A stretch of 64,000 nucleotides of DNA from Bacteroidales bacterium (GCA_949419965.1 CASPAC010000005.1:1-64000); one strand, 5' to 3'. Positions 17,779-29,000 are shown, counted from the stretch's first letter. Numbers and translations: made by a program. The notes: generated from the sequence alone by a model not told the origin.

Positions 17779-18240
17779 TTATTTGGATCGGTCGATGATT
17801 GCGGGGGTGAGTTGCTGGGCGTTGCCCATCCACAGCGCGCGGTTGCGGGCGCCGAGCAGTACGCCGAACGGCACGTAGGTGACGCCGTAGGCGGCGAAGT
17901 TGCGGCCCGTGGGGTCGAATCCCACGCCGAGGCGTTCGGAGACGAAGGGCGCGAGCAGGCGGGCGACCTTCTCCTGGGGCTCGTGCACGAGCACGACGAT
18001 CCGCAGCCGGTCGCCGCATTGCGCCGAGAGCTTTTGCAGCCGCTCGACGGACGCCAGCGACGATTGGTTGGACGAATGGAAGAATTCGACGTAGGTCAGG
18101 GGTGCCGGTGCGGGCTCGCGGCTGTCGAGCCAGCTCTGAATCCGGAGCTCGGGGGCGCGTTCGTCCAGAGCGATGTTCTGCGCCGAAACGGTCGAGGTTG
18201 TCGCCCAAAGGGCGGCGAGTGCAAGAAGTAATTTTTTCAT
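17779..18240 (-). CDS. Exported thioredoxin-fold protein lacking CXXC
   Basis: A 153-residue protein with a clean signal peptide (cleavage near Ala-Gln 20-21). It has the TlpA/thioredoxin order of elements: VEFFHSSNQSS at the redox-motif place, IVVLVHEP, a YVPF cis-proline loop and a last strand GVLLGARNRALW. The usual WCxxC is replaced by HSSNQSS, and no cysteine pair remains, so it cannot be a normal disulfide reductase. It lies eight bases upstream of meaB on the same strand. Function unknown; a binding or chaperone-like role is possible. Confidence 0.7.
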   Translation of the reverse strand: MKKLLLALAALWATTSTVSAQNIALDERAPELRIQSWLDSREPAPAPLTYVEFFHSSNQSSLASVERLQKLSAQCGDRLRIVVLVHEPQEKVARLLAPFVSERLGVGFDPTGRNFAAYGVTYVPFGVLLGARNRALWMGNAQQLTPAIIDRSK

Positions 18241-18261
18241 GAGCACGAGCCTTTGTTCGAA

Positions 18262-18292
18262 CGAAGGTACGAATAATTTGGGACAAGACCAA
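18262..18292 (-). promoter_or_regulatory. Probable promoter of the thioredoxin-like/meaB pair
   Basis: On the minus strand ATTG (18292-18289), 19 bases, TACCTTCG (18269-18262). Both boxes are one base from consensus. Confidence 0.4.
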
Positions 18293-18899
18293 TTTTTTTG
18301 TGTCCTCTCCCTGCCGATTCCGCATTCGGTCTGTCGGCGGGCTGCAGAGCGTAGCCGACGGTGCCCGCCCGCAGGCAGCAGGCTATTTATGGGTCTCTGC
18401 GGTCTGTGCGGTTCCGGGGGCCTCCCGGAACCGCAGAGGGGCATTTCGCGGATAGACATATTTTCTGCCAAAACGTTCTCTCGGTTGAACAGCAAACGAT
18501 GAAAAGTCCCCGTTTCGTATCATCATCGGGCGGGATATGCCGGTGCTGCACGGCTTAATTTTGCATTCATCTTTCGGGGTTTTCAGTCGCAATTCAGCGT
18601 TGTTGTGCTTTTGAGAACGTTCGTGTTGTAATTGCTGCTGTCTCCATTTTGCGGCGTCTCCGGTCTTCCGGACGCCATGTCGGCTGCCCGGTCTGTGTCT
18701 GTTTGTTGTGGCCTTACTGCCGGTGCGGCCCTTTGCGATCGCTGATTGTTGCGCCGGAAGGGCTCCGTCTTTTCCTGTCGCGCGGGCGGCGGGCCGCAGC
18801 AGATTCGGCATGCCTTTTCGGAGCGTTGCGATGCCGTGCGCGGTCCGGAGTCCGCCGCAGAAAAGAGGCTGAAAATAAATGCAAAAAATCGTTGCAAAA
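18293..18899 (+). other. Gene-free stretch
   Basis: No convincing gene lies in this divergent intergenic region. A GC-rich hairpin around 18413-18435 (GCGGTTCC paired with GGAACCGC) is the only clear structure. The open frames have unnatural composition. Confidence 0.45.
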
Positions 18900-18931
18900 A
18901 TTGGCATTTCCCGAAGATTCGCCTATCTTTG
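18900..18931 (+). promoter_or_regulatory. Promoter of the methylmalonyl-CoA decarboxylase operon
   Basis: TATCTTTG at 18924-18931 is preceded after 20 bases by ATTG (18900-18903). The leader to the first start codon is about 75 bases. Confidence 0.55.
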
Positions 18932-19010
18932 TGTGCGCAAAGGAGCCTCCGCGGCTACGAATCGTAACGAATAGGATCAAAACACAATAAAACTCTTAAT
19001 TTCTTTTATC

Positions 19011-19421
19011 ATGAAAGTATCTCACATCGAGCACTTGGGTATCGCCGTGAAGAGCCTCGACGAAGCGATTCCCTACTGGGAGGGCGTATTGGGTCTGAAG
19101 TGCTACGCCATCGAGGAAGTGGCCGACCAGAAGGTCCGCACGGCCTTCTTCATGCTGGGCCAGACGAAGATCGAACTGCTGGAGCCTACTTCCGAAGAGT
19201 CGACCATCGCCAAGTATATCGAGAACCGCGGCGTGGGCATCCACCACATGGCCCTGGCCTGCGAGAACATCGAGGAGCAGCTGGCCGATGCCGAAGCCAA
19301 GGGTATCCGTCTGATCGACAAGACCCCGCGCAAGGGCGCCGAGGGCATGACGATCGCTTTCCTGCACCCCAAGTCGACGCAGGGCATTCTGACGGAGTTG
19401 TGCGAGAACAAGAACAAATAA
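19011..19421 (+). CDS. mce: Methylmalonyl-CoA epimerase
   Basis: A 136-residue VOC-superfamily metalloenzyme that interconverts (R)- and (S)-methylmalonyl-CoA. Two betaalphabetabetabeta modules are visible, with metal-ligand type residues in HLGIAV (His8), KIELLEP, GIHHMAL and a C-terminal GILTELCE (Glu). Length is typical. It is first in an operon with the Na+-translocating decarboxylase, 13 bases before mmdA, so it supplies the right stereoisomer during succinate-to-propionate conversion. Confidence 0.95.
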   Translation: MKVSHIEHLGIAVKSLDEAIPYWEGVLGLKCYAIEEVADQKVRTAFFMLGQTKIELLEPTSEESTIAKYIENRGVGIHHMALACENIEEQLADAEAKGIRLIDKTPRKGAEGMTIAFLHPKSTQGILTELCENKNK

Positions 19422-19434
19422 TCGGGACAGAACC

Positions 19435-21000
<1,566 letters not shown>

Positions 21001-21015
21001 TCCAACCCTACGACC

Positions 21016-21375
21016 ATGAAAATGTTGATAGCAACGGACTGGGGCTGGTCCGAAATGTTGTGGGTGGCGCTGATCAGTATCTGCCTGGTCTTCTTCGTCC
21101 TGGTGCTGTTGGTGGGCGTCATGAAACTTTTCGGTTGCGTCTTCACGGCCCGGCAGGCCGCCGAACGACCGGCCGCCGCCGCTACGGGGCGGGTCGTCGT
21201 CCAGGGACAGTTGCACGAGGAGGAGATCGCGGCCATCGCCACGGCGCTCAATATCTATTGCAGCGCCATGCACGACCGCGAGTCGGAGGTGCTGACCATT
21301 CTGAGCATCAAGCGCGCCTACTCGCCCTGGAATTCGAAAATCCACGGTTTAACCCAGATGCCTGACCGAAAATAG
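21016..21375 (+). CDS. mmdD: OadG-like small membrane subunit of the decarboxylase
   Basis: A 119-residue protein with one N-terminal membrane segment (about residues 13-38) and a hydrophilic tail containing a conserved-looking HEEEIAAIATAL helix. This matches OadG/MmdD, the subunit that holds carboxyltransferase and membrane pump together. Gene order alpha, gamma/delta, biotin carrier, beta is as in other Na+ pumps. Assignment rests on topology and context as much as on sequence. Confidence 0.8.
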   Translation: MKMLIATDWGWSEMLWVALISICLVFFVLVLLVGVMKLFGCVFTARQAAERPAAAATGRVVVQGQLHEEEIAAIATALNIYCSAMHDRESEVLTILSIKRAYSPWNSKIHGLTQMPDRK

Positions 21376-21384
21376 CTTAAAATC

Positions 21385-21846
21385 ATGAAAGATTATTCAT
21401 TGAAAATCAACGGACAGAATTATAACGTGCAGATCGACGAGGTCAACGAGACTTCCACGATGGCGCATGTGACCGTCAACGGTACGCCTTACGAGGTGGA
21501 GATCGCCGGCGCTTCGGCGGCCTCCTCGTCCAAGCCCCAGGTGGCTCCCGCTCCCCGCGAGGCCAACAGCGGCATGATCACGCCCACGACGGCGGCTCCC
21601 GCACCGCGTATCGCGCCTTCCGCTCCTTCGGCCGGTTCGGCCATCAAGTGCCCGCTGCCGGGCACGGTGCTGGCCGTCAAGGTGGCCGTGGGCGATAGCG
21701 TGACGGCCGGACAGACGTTGGTGGTCCTCGAAGCGATGAAGATGGAGAACAACATCGACGCCGACCGCAGCGGTGTGGTCAAGCAGATTTTCGTGCAGCA
21801 GGGCGCCACCGTCATGGAGGGCGACAACTTAATCGTCATCGAGTAG
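21385..21846 (+). CDS. mmdC: Biotin carrier subunit of methylmalonyl-CoA decarboxylase
   Basis: A 153-residue protein with a small N-terminal beta domain, an Ala/Pro/Ser-rich flexible linker (about 42-85) and a biotinyl domain with AMKM at 117-120. Lys119 is the biotinylation site. It carries CO2 from MmdA to the membrane subunit MmdB. It ends four bases before mmdB. Confidence 0.95.
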   Translation: MKDYSLKINGQNYNVQIDEVNETSTMAHVTVNGTPYEVEIAGASAASSSKPQVAPAPREANSGMITPTTAAPAPRIAPSAPSAGSAIKCPLPGTVLAVKVAVGDSVTAGQTLVVLEAMKMENNIDADRSGVVKQIFVQQGATVMEGDNLIVIE

Positions 21847-21850
21847 CCTT

Positions 21851-23062
21851 ATGTGGAATCTGTTGACCGCAGGCTCCGATTTCGTGTCGGACAGTCTGCT
21901 CAAGTTCGCCGAATCGACCGGCGTCGCCGGCTTCTTCACCCAGATGGGGTGGGGCAGCCTGGCCATGATCGGCGTCGCATTCTTCCTGATGTACCTGGCC
22001 ATCCGGCACAAGTTCGAACCGCTGCTGCTCTTCACCATCGCGTTCGGCATGCTGCTCACCAACCTGCCCGGTGCGAACCTCTACCATACGGAGCTCTTCG
22101 CCGGCGGACATGTCCATTGGGACATCTTCGTGGCCAATGCCGGTTTGCTCGACTACCTCTATCTGGGTGTCAAGCTGGGCATCTATCCCTGCCTGATCTT
22201 CGTGGGCGTGGGCGCCATGACCGATTTCGGTCCGTTGATCGCCAACCCCAAAAGTTTCTTGCTGGGAGCTGCCGCCCAGATCGGTATCTTCGCCACGTTC
22301 CTCGGTGCCTATGCACTGGGCTTCACGCCGACCCAGGCCGGTTCGATCGGCATCATCGGCGGCGCCGACGGTCCTACGGCCATCTACCTCACGTCGATGC
22401 TCTCGCCCGAGTTGCTGGGCCCCATCGCCGTGGCCGCCTATTCCTATATGGCTCTCGTGCCGGTCATCCAGCCGCCCATCATGCGGTTGCTGACCACCGA
22501 GAAGGAGCGCAAGATCAAGATGCAGACGCTGCGCCCCGTCTCCAAGCTGGAGCGCATCCTCTTTCCGCTCGTCATCGCCGTGATCATTTCGTTGCTCCTG
22601 CCGAGCGCCGCTCCGTTGATCGGCTGTCTGATGCTGGGCAACCTCATGAAGGAGTGCGGCGTGGTGGACCGTCTGAGCAAGACCGTGCAGAATGAGTTGA
22701 TGAACATCGTGGTCATCTTCCTGGGTCTGACGGTCGGCGCTACGGCTACGGCCGAGGCTTTCTTGAATTTCAAGACGTTGGGAATCCTCGTGCTGGGCGT
22801 CGTCGCTTTCTGCATGGGTACCGCCGGCGGTCTGTTGCTGGCCAAATTGATGAACTGCTTCTGCAAGGAGGGCAACAAGATCAATCCGTTGATCGGTTCG
22901 GCCGGCGTTTCGGCCGTGCCGATGGCCGCCCGCGTCTCGCAGACCGAGGGTCAGAAAGCCGATCCATCGAATTACCTGCTGATGCACGCTATGGGCCCCA
23001 ATGTGGCCGGTGTCGTGGGTTCGGCCGTGGCCGCGGGCATTCTGCTTTCGTTCCTGGGTTAG
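21851..23062 (+). CDS. mmdB: Na+-pumping methylmalonyl-CoA decarboxylase beta subunit
   Basis: A 403-residue polytopic membrane protein of the OadB/MmdB/GcdB family. It decarboxylates carboxybiotin and exports Na+. Recognisable are [50 protein letters not shown] and the C-terminal [14 protein letters not shown] and [11 protein letters not shown] segments that line the ion path. Length is typical. It is last in the operon and followed by a strong terminator. Confidence 0.95.
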   Translation: MWNLLTAGSDFVSDSLLKFAESTGVAGFFTQMGWGSLAMIGVAFFLMYLAIRHKFEPLLLFTIAFGMLLTNLPGANLYHTELFAGGHVHWDIFVANAGLLDYLYLGVKLGIYPCLIFVGVGAMTDFGPLIANPKSFLLGAAAQIGIFATFLGAYALGFTPTQAGSIGIIGGADGPTAIYLTSMLSPELLGPIAVAAYSYMALVPVIQPPIMRLLTTEKERKIKMQTLRPVSKLERILFPLVIAVIISLLLPSAAPLIGCLMLGNLMKECGVVDRLSKTVQNELMNIVVIFLGLTVGATATAEAFLNFKTLGILVLGVVAFCMGTAGGLLLAKLMNCFCKEGNKINPLIGSAGVSAVPMAARVSQTEGQKADPSNYLLMHAMGPNVAGVVGSAVAAGILLSFLG

Positions 23063-23080
23063 AAGAACCCCAAAATATGG

Positions 23081-23110
23081 AAAAGAGCCGGAATAGCTTC
23101 CGGCTCTTTT
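23081..23110 (+). terminator. Terminator of the mmd operon
   Basis: A perfect 13-bp stem (23081-23093 with 23098-23110) has a 4-base loop and ends in TTTT. Confidence 0.85.
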
Positions 23111-23159
23111 CGTTTTCGCCCGGTTCTTCGTGTCGTCGGACCGGGCGCAGGGTCCGGGA

Positions 23160-24225
23160 AAGCGGCCCCGGCAGATGCTGGACGCAGCGCACGGCGCGTG
23201 CGTAAGCGCGACTGCCCCCGTACAGCGGGTCGACAAAGCCGGCATTGAACCACAGACAACCCACGTAGATGCTGCCGGTGGCGTAGGACGACGACGAGTA
23301 GCAGTCGCCATTGGCGCCGACAGCGTTCAAGGCTCCGTCCGTACGGTCGCGGACGCCCGCAGCAGGAGCCTGTGGCAATCGCTGGGATGAATGCAGCGGA
23401 GAGGGAACAAAACAATTCAGAATGCAAAATTCACAATTAATGGATTCTCTTCGAGAGTTCGATTCCAGCGTTGTCATTCTGAGGAGCAGAGCGACGAAGA
23501 ATCCGTATTCGTGTTTTTTCACGGTTCCCGCCTTTCAGGCGTGCGGGCCGCAGCCTCCCCCGGCGGAGGCCCGCAAACATCCGGCTGGCACCGGGCGTGC
23601 CCCACAGCTGCGTCCGAATCCCCGACAGACTTACTTTGTCATTCTGAGCGAAGCGAAGAATCTTTTCCCTTGCGAACCAAAGGCCGCGTGCGGACTATGC
23701 CTCGCAAGGAGGAGAACGACAAACGAAGTGCAGTCAAACATCTGTATCGTCAGCATACAGATTCTTCGTCGCTCTGCTCCTCAGAATGACAAACTACTGA
23801 ATTGTTCGCAAGCTCCGCAGCAGACTGGAATGTACAGCTGGCGGCAACGCTCTTGGGAAAGAGGAATCGTTGTCGATCGGCTGGCAAAGGTCCGAATCGC
23901 GAATCTCCCGCTTTAGCCGGGCGAACCGAAGCCCCGCTCCGCGGGAGGCTCTCAAAACTCGCCCCGCCGGCTTCGGCACGAGACATCATGGCTGCCTGGC
24001 GAACCCGGACCTTCATAAAAAACGGACTCGGATGCGGTTCGCGCAATTCATCGGATCACTAAAACGCAGCACAAATAAACGGCGCAAAACAACCGCAAAC
24101 AACGAACTCCTTTACCCTCCTGTGTTAGCGCCTCCAGCGGATTGCTGAATCTGCCGCCTCTCTGACAGAAGCCTTAACCCCTGTCACTCCGGGTCGGAAG
24201 TTGCCGCTGCGAAGATAGCGAATCC
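23160..24225 (-). repeat. Composite repeat element E1
   Basis: About 1.07 kb without a credible gene. From left to right it holds the orphan FISUMP cassette B (minus strand), a conserved phrase at 23390-23420, a unit spelling GTCATTCTGAGG near 23476, a reverse copy of that unit near 23762-23790, the GC-rich hairpin phrase near 23930-23980, and an end block at about 24130-24217 with CACTCCGGGT and CGAAGATA. The same order is seen in E2 and E3. The end block's TATCTTCG box (minus strand) is kept, but no matching -33 box is seen here. Confidence 0.75.
23178..23366 (-). pseudogene. Orphan FISUMP-like C-terminal cassette B (63 codons)
   Basis: Frame from Pro-Ala-Ala-Gly to Val-Arg-Cys-Val-Gln with the VG and SSSS core, the same length as cassettes C and D. 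Many variable codons end in C or T (GAC, AAC, GCC, AAT, TAC), as would be left by change at AAC/AAT codons, but others do not fit that. No start codon or first half of the domain is present upstream. It lies tail-to-tail against mmdB. Confidence 0.55.
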
Positions 24226-24356
24226 GATTCATATCGGACGAATTCGCCGGGTCGGAAATTCGCGAAACTGCGTTTTCAACGGGCGGAATCCGATCAAGAC
24301 GGAGCAATGACCGCTCAAAAAATCTATGGAACGGAACAATCAACGGGGAAAAGAGG

Positions 24357-24364
24357 TACATTTG
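24357..24364 (+). promoter_or_regulatory. -7 box before the DUF3592-like gene
   Basis: TACATTTG lies 20 bases before the start codon. No clear -33 box is found at the right distance. Confidence 0.35.
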
Positions 24365-24384
24365 CCCCGAAAAACAGCAATGCG

Positions 24385-24789
24385 ATGAATTGGAACCGTT
24401 TGAAAATTTGGCTGATTGCGGGTTGCGTTCTCGTCTTCCTGCTTTACCTGGGCCATGCGATCTGGCTGAACCACCGTTTCGAGAAGGACGGGGTAGCAGC
24501 CATGGGCATTGTGACCCGGGTCTATTCGAAGATCGAGAGCCATTCAGAGCGCGGGTCGAGCTACCGTACGCAGCGACGTGTCAAACGCAAGATTTACTAC
24601 CTGGATTATCGTTTCACGGTCGGCGGCCGCGATTTTGCGCGTTCCCAGCGGCTGGGTCGCGATCCCGAGGCTATCCGCAAAGGCGATTCGATTCTGATTT
24701 GTTATCTGCCCGACAATCCGGAGCGCAGCCGTCTGGCTTTCGACGAGGAGGGCGAGCATATCGTGAAGCGGAACGGACGCCCGCATTGA
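24385..24789 (+). CDS. Small membrane protein, DUF3592-like
   Basis: A 134-residue protein with one N-terminal membrane helix (about 8-30) and a soluble part with alternating strands: MGIVTRVYSKIES, KIYYLDYRFTVGG, GDSILICYLPDNPERSRL. That layout (a G-V/I-V start, then a Y-x-Y-F-x-V-x-G strand and a V-x-Y-x-P-x-x-P-x-x-S strand) is that of DUF3592, a family of unknown function. The start at 24385 begins the helix. It lies alone between the repeat element and the ribosomal operon. Confidence 0.6.
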   Translation: MNWNRLKIWLIAGCVLVFLLYLGHAIWLNHRFEKDGVAAMGIVTRVYSKIESHSERGSSYRTQRRVKRKIYYLDYRFTVGGRDFARSQRLGRDPEAIRKGDSILICYLPDNPERSRLAFDEEGEHIVKRNGRPH

Positions 24790-24965
24790 GACCCGGAACC
24801 TGTTTCCGGCGGGGTGCGATGTTTTTTTCGATTTTCGCTTGACCGCTTCCCTGAATTCCGGAGTTTTTATGTCGGCAAACGTCCGAATCGGGTAGCCGGA
24901 GCCTGTCCGATCCTCCTGCCGGAGTCGCTTTTTTGCATCCGAAGTCTTAATTTTTCATCCGGCGG

Positions 24966-24996
24966 TTTGCCGGGTGGATTTTTTTTCGTACCTTTG
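24966..24996 (+). promoter_or_regulatory. Promoter of rplM-rpsI
   Basis: TTTG (24966-24969), 19 bases, TACCTTTG (24989-24996). A small hairpin CCCGC/GCGGG lies at about 25001-25015, at the start of the transcript. Confidence 0.65.
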
Positions 24997-25052
24997 CGCA
25001 CCCGCGAAGTGCGGGAAACGGATTACAAACAAGTTAAACTAAACGTAAAACA

Positions 25053-25508
25053 GTGGATTCATTAAGCTACAAGACTATCTCGGCCAATGCTTCGACCGTC
25101 GCCAAGGAATGGGTGGTGATCGACGCTACGAACGAGGTATTGGGACGTCTTGCTTCGCAGGTGGCCAAGATCCTCCGCGGCAAGAACAAGCCCAGCTACA
25201 CGCCCCACGTCGATTGCGGTGACTACGTCATCGTCATCAATGCGGAGAAGGTGAAGCTCACGGGCAAGAAGATGACCGACAAGGTCTACACGCGTCACAC
25301 GGGTTATCCCGGCGGTCAGCGTTTCGCTACCCCGGCCGATTACCTGGCCAAGAAGCCGACCTTCCTGGTCGAGAAGGCCGTCAAGGGCATGCTGCCCCGT
25401 ACGCGCCTGGGTGCCGCCGTGTTGAAAAATCTGAAGGTGTATGCCGGCGCCGAGCATCCGCACGCCGCGCAGAACCCCAAGAGCATTAAGTTGAACGAGA
25501 TCAAGTAA
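25053..25508 (+). CDS. rplM: Ribosomal protein uL13
   Basis: A 151-residue large-subunit protein that binds 23S rRNA early in assembly. Seen are KEWVVIDATNEVLGRLAS and the VDCGDYVIVINAEKV strand, with HTGYPGGQR further on. The start codon is GTG at 25053; this is supported because Bacteroidales L13 proteins begin MDxLSYKTISAN and no ATG fits. It precedes rpsI by five bases, the usual pair. Confidence 0.97.
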   Translation: MDSLSYKTISANASTVAKEWVVIDATNEVLGRLASQVAKILRGKNKPSYTPHVDCGDYVIVINAEKVKLTGKKMTDKVYTRHTGYPGGQRFATPADYLAKKPTFLVEKAVKGMLPRTRLGAAVLKNLKVYAGAEHPHAAQNPKSIKLNEIK

Positions 25509-25513
25509 GAGTT

Positions 25514-25900
25514 ATGGAAGTTGTAAACACCGTAGGTCGTCGCAAGGCCGCTGTGGCTCGCGTATACGTGAAGCCGGGCAAGGGTCAGATTACCATCAAC
25601 CGCAAGGAACTCGCCGCTTATTTCCCCCTCGAAATTCTCCAGTTCCAGGTGAAGCAGCCCCTGTTGGCTACCAACACCGCCGAGAATTACGACATCACCA
25701 TCAACCTCGATGGCGGTGGCATCAAGGGTCAGGCCGAGGCCGCACGTCTGGGTATCGCTCGCGCATTGTGCGAGATCGACGCCGAGATGCGTCCCACGCT
25801 CAAGAAGGCAGGTTTCCTCACCCGCGATCCCCGCGAGGTTGAGCGTAAGAAGCCCGGTCAGCCCGGAGCACGCCGCAAGTTCCAGTTCAGCAAGCGTTAG
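25514..25900 (+). CDS. rpsI: Ribosomal protein uS9
   Basis: A 128-residue small-subunit protein. It starts with the family pattern VGRRKAAVARVYVKPGKG, has GGGIKGQAEAARLGIARAL, and ends in a basic tail KKPGQPGARRKFQFSKR whose last Arg reaches the P-site tRNA. It is cotranscribed with rplM. Confidence 0.98.
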   Translation: MEVVNTVGRRKAAVARVYVKPGKGQITINRKELAAYFPLEILQFQVKQPLLATNTAENYDITINLDGGGIKGQAEAARLGIARALCEIDAEMRPTLKKAGFLTRDPREVERKKPGQPGARRKFQFSKR

Positions 25901-25959
25901 TACGACCGGAATTTCGGCATGTACGGCGTCGGTTTCAAACCGCAGGGATTGCCTTGGTT

Positions 25960-25992
25960 ATGTCATTCTGAAGCACAGCGAAGAATCTTATA
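25960..25992 (+). repeat. Single GTCATTCTGA-type repeat unit
   Basis: A solitary degenerate copy of the phrase that is frequent in the composite elements (GTCATTCTGAxG then GAAGAATC) lies between rpsI and rpsB. Confidence 0.5.
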
Positions 25993-26115
25993 TAATAAAT
26001 AGGTACTGCCTCTCGGTTGCCGCGCCGCGGAAAACTCCGGGGACCGGCCCTAAGGACCGCTACTCGCGGAGTTGTTGAAAAGAGAATTAGAATCAGTTTT
26101 AATTACGAATCGAAA

Positions 26116-26994
26116 ATGTCACGTACAGATTTTAATACATTGTTGGAGGCCGGCGCCCATTTCGGTCACCTGAAGCGTAAGTGGAACCCCAAAATGGCTC
26201 CCTACATCTTCATGGAGAAGAACGGCATCCACATCATCGACCTGCACAAGACCGTGCTCAAGATCGATGAGGCTGCCGCAGCCATCAAGCAGATCGCCAA
26301 GAGCGGTCGCCGCGTGCTGTTCGTCGCCACCAAGAAACAAGCCAAGGAAATCGTTGCCGAAAAGGTTGCGACCGTCGGTATGCCTTACGTCACCGAGCGT
26401 TGGGCCGGCGGTATGCTCACCAACTTCCCCACCATACGTAAAGCCGTCAAGAAGATGGCGACCATCGACAAGATGACCGCCGACGGCACGTTCGATAACT
26501 TCTCCAAGCGCGAGAAGCTCCAGATCGCACGTCAGCGTGCGAAGCTCGAAAAGAACCTCGGCTCCATCGCCGACCTCACGCGTCTGCCCGCCGCCCTGTT
26601 CGTCGTCGACGTTCAGAAGGAGGCCAACGCCGTCAAGGAGGCCAAGCGTCTGAGCATCCCCGTATTTGCAATGGTAGATACTTGTTGTGATCCGACCGAC
26701 ATTGATTACGTTATCCCTGCAAATGACGATGCTACCAAGTCGATCGCCGTGGTCGTAGAGGCCATGTGCGCCGCTGTCGCCGAGGGTCTCGAGGAACGCA
26801 AGCTCGAGAAGGAGAAAGAGGCTCAGGAGACCGAGGCTGCCGGCGATGCCGCCAAGAAGGAGTCCAAGCCCCGCATCAAGAAGGCCGTCAAGGCTTCGAT
26901 CGATGCCGAGGAGGAGACCGTCAAGGAGGTCGTTGCCGCCGTCGAAACTCCCAGCGAGGAGCCCGCAGCCGCCGACGCTGCTTCGGAGCAGTAA
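26116..26994 (+). CDS. rpsB: Ribosomal protein uS2
   Basis: A 292-residue small-subunit protein. The family core is intact: LLEAGAHFGHLKRKWNPKM, YIFMEKNGIHIIDLHKT, RWAGGMLTNFPTI, LPAALFVVDVQKE and DTCCDPTDIDYVIPANDDA. The last ~60 residues form an acidic/lysine-rich extension (Glu, Ala, Lys, Val repeats) of the kind found in Bacteroidales S2. The start at 26116 matches the family N-terminus; the upstream extension is not conserved. It is paired with tsf as usual. Confidence 0.97.
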   Translation: MSRTDFNTLLEAGAHFGHLKRKWNPKMAPYIFMEKNGIHIIDLHKTVLKIDEAAAAIKQIAKSGRRVLFVATKKQAKEIVAEKVATVGMPYVTERWAGGMLTNFPTIRKAVKKMATIDKMTADGTFDNFSKREKLQIARQRAKLEKNLGSIADLTRLPAALFVVDVQKEANAVKEAKRLSIPVFAMVDTCCDPTDIDYVIPANDDATKSIAVVVEAMCAAVAEGLEERKLEKEKEAQETEAAGDAAKKESKPRIKKAVKASIDAEEETVKEVVAAVETPSEEPAAADAASEQ

Positions 26995-27101
26995 CAGGTG
27001 CTTTTTCCCGGGTCGGGTGCAAACCCAGGTTGGCTTGAGTTTTGCCGGGACGGGGGAGAGTGCTTGCAAATGAACGCAAAATCTTTAAAACACTGAAAAC
27101 T

Positions 27102-27932
27102 ATGGAAATCAAAGCTGCAGATGTAATGAAGCTCCGTAAGATGACCGGTGCCGGCATGATGGATTGCAAGAAGGCGCTGATCGAGGCGGAGGGCGATTAC
27201 AACCGCGCGCAGGATATTATCCGCGAGAAGGGCAAGCTCGTCGTCGCCAAGCGTGCCGACCGTTCGGCAACCGAGGGCGTCGTCGTGACGAAGATCGTGG
27301 GCAACAAGGCTTATATCCTCTGTCTGGCTTGCGAAACCGACTTCGTGGCTCAGAACGCCGAGTATTCCGCTTCGGCCAATGCCATGTTGGAGGTCGCCGT
27401 CGCTGCCGACGCTGCCGACCGCGATGCGCTGCTCGCTACCAAGAACGCAGAGGGCCACACCGTCGAGGAGATGGTGACCGAGAAATCGGGCCAGACCGGC
27501 GAGAAGATCGAGTTGGCCTACTACGCTCGTATCGAGGCTCCGTATTGTGCCGCCTATGTCCACTTCAACAAGAAGTTGGGCACCATCCTCGGCTTCAACA
27601 AGGAGGTTCCCGAGGAGGTGGCTCATGCCGTTGCCATGCAGGCAACCGCCATGGCGCCCATCTCGATCGACGTTGCCGACTGCCCCGCCGATGTCGTGGC
27701 GCACGAGCGTCAGATCGCCGTCGAGGCCATGAAGCAGGATCCCAAGAACGCCAACAAGCCCGACGAGATTCTTGAGAAGATCGCCGAGGGCAAGATGCGC
27801 AAGTTCTTCGAGGAGAACACGCTTCTGAACCAGTGCGTCGTAGGTGAGAAGGAGACGATCGCCGAGTACATCCGCAAGGCCAACAAGGAGGCTACGATCG
27901 TTGCTTACAAGCGTTTCGCTTTGGGCGAGTAG
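27102..27932 (+). CDS. tsf: Elongation factor Ts
   Basis: A 276-residue guanine-nucleotide exchange factor for EF-Tu. The UBA-like N-terminus KLRKMTGAGMMDCKKAL and the core segment CETDFVAQN, whose TDFV contacts EF-Tu, are clear. The C-terminal part has YIRKANKEATIVAYKRFALGE. The start at 27102 gives the conserved N-terminus. It follows rpsB by 107 bases and has its own terminator. Confidence 0.97.
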   Translation: MEIKAADVMKLRKMTGAGMMDCKKALIEAEGDYNRAQDIIREKGKLVVAKRADRSATEGVVVTKIVGNKAYILCLACETDFVAQNAEYSASANAMLEVAVAADAADRDALLATKNAEGHTVEEMVTEKSGQTGEKIELAYYARIEAPYCAAYVHFNKKLGTILGFNKEVPEEVAHAVAMQATAMAPISIDVADCPADVVAHERQIAVEAMKQDPKNANKPDEILEKIAEGKMRKFFEENTLLNQCVVGEKETIAEYIRKANKEATIVAYKRFALGE

Positions 27933-27950
27933 CCGTCTTGCATTTTGTAA

Positions 27951-27985
27951 ATACCGGAGCTCTTTTCGAGTTCCGGTATTTTTTT
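27951..27985 (+). terminator. Terminator of rpsB-tsf
   Basis: A 12-bp stem (27951-27962 with 27968-27979, one mismatch) is followed by seven T. Confidence 0.85.
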
Positions 27986-28097
27986 GTCTTGTCGGATTCT
28001 TACAATTCTTTGCCGACGCTTGTATTTTGGATGGATGATAGTTTTATCTGTTTTAAGGTCGGCAGGGGAGTGGTGCGTTCATCGGCAATTTGCCGTC

Positions 28098-28128
28098 TTT
28101 GTCGTTCGGGAATTTATCGGTATCTTCG
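28098..28128 (+). promoter_or_regulatory. Promoter at the outer end of element E2, reading inward
   Basis: TTTG (28098-28101), 19 bases, TATCTTCG (28121-28128). It points along the element toward the cassette at 29119. The same pair with the same spacing is kept in E3. Confidence 0.5.
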
Positions 28129-28705
28129 CTCTACAGCAACTTCACACCCGGAGTGACAAGGGGTTATGGCTTTTGTCAGCGTGGTTTGTGTAGATTCAGC
28201 AGTCCGCTGGCAGCGTAATGGCGCGGGAGGATTGATAAGGAATAGTTGTTTGCGGACGGTTGTTCGATCGCCGTTTTTTGTCGTTCTGCGGTTTTTGCAA
28301 TTCGTAGAATTGCGCGAGCCGCAGCCTCCCGGCACGGAAGTTCGCCGCTTCGGCTTTCGCCGGGATCCCCCCCCCTCCACAGGCTTCGTTCAGAGAGAGC
28401 GTACGTTGTAAGTTCGCAAGCTCTGCTTCGGTCGGCGCTGTGTTGTTTTCGTGCCGAAGCCCGCGGGGCGAGTTTTGCGAGCCTCCGCGTGGCGGGGCTT
28501 CGGCTCGCACGGCTGAAGCCGGTGTTTAGCTCTGTAAGCTGCGGCCGCCCCGAACATCTTTTCCCTCCATCCTTTCTGCGTTGCCGCCAGTTGCATATTC
28601 CAGTCTGCCGCGGAGTTTGCGAACAATTCAGTAGTTCGTCATTCTGAGGAGCAGAGCGACGAAGAATCTGTATCATCAGCATACAGATGTTTGACTGCAC
28701 TGCGT

Positions 28706-28762
28706 TTGTCTTTCTCCTCCTTGCTCGGCATAGTCCGCAAGCGGTCTCTGCACTCGCTGCGT
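28706..28762 (-). repeat. Hairpin unit within E2
   Basis: Read on the minus strand: a GCGAGT-type flank, a stem GCAGAGACCGC/GCGGACTATGC around TT with two mismatches, then the flank CCGAGCAAGGAG. It belongs to the dispersed hairpin family. Confidence 0.55.
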
Positions 28763-29000
28763 TCGTCGATCCACTTCGTTCAGAATGACAAAGGGCTTGA
28801 TATTCGGGGCACGCTTGCGGGCCGCAGCCTTGGCCGGCGGAGGCCCACAAGCCTGAAAGGCAGGAATCGTGAAAAAACACGAATACGGATTCTTCGTCGC
28901 TCTGCTCCTCAGAATGACAACAGTGGAATCGAACTCTCGAAGAGAACTCTATTAATTGTGAATTTTGCATTCTGAATTAATCCCCTACGGGGCTTGACTT

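Noticed and set aside
18383..18907. Minus-strand frame of 174 codons between the thioredoxin-like and mce genes
   Set aside because: Unnatural composition, overlaps hairpins and the promoter region, and has no start signals.
22989..23522. Minus-strand frame of 177 codons through element E1
   Set aside because: Its first part is translated repeat DNA and its last part runs antisense through mmdB. Only the cassette portion (23178-23366) has protein-like character.
23476..23790. Short frames spelling a translated GTCATTCTGAG-type repeat
   Set aside because: Such peptides arise from a widespread intergenic repeat phrase and are not proteins.
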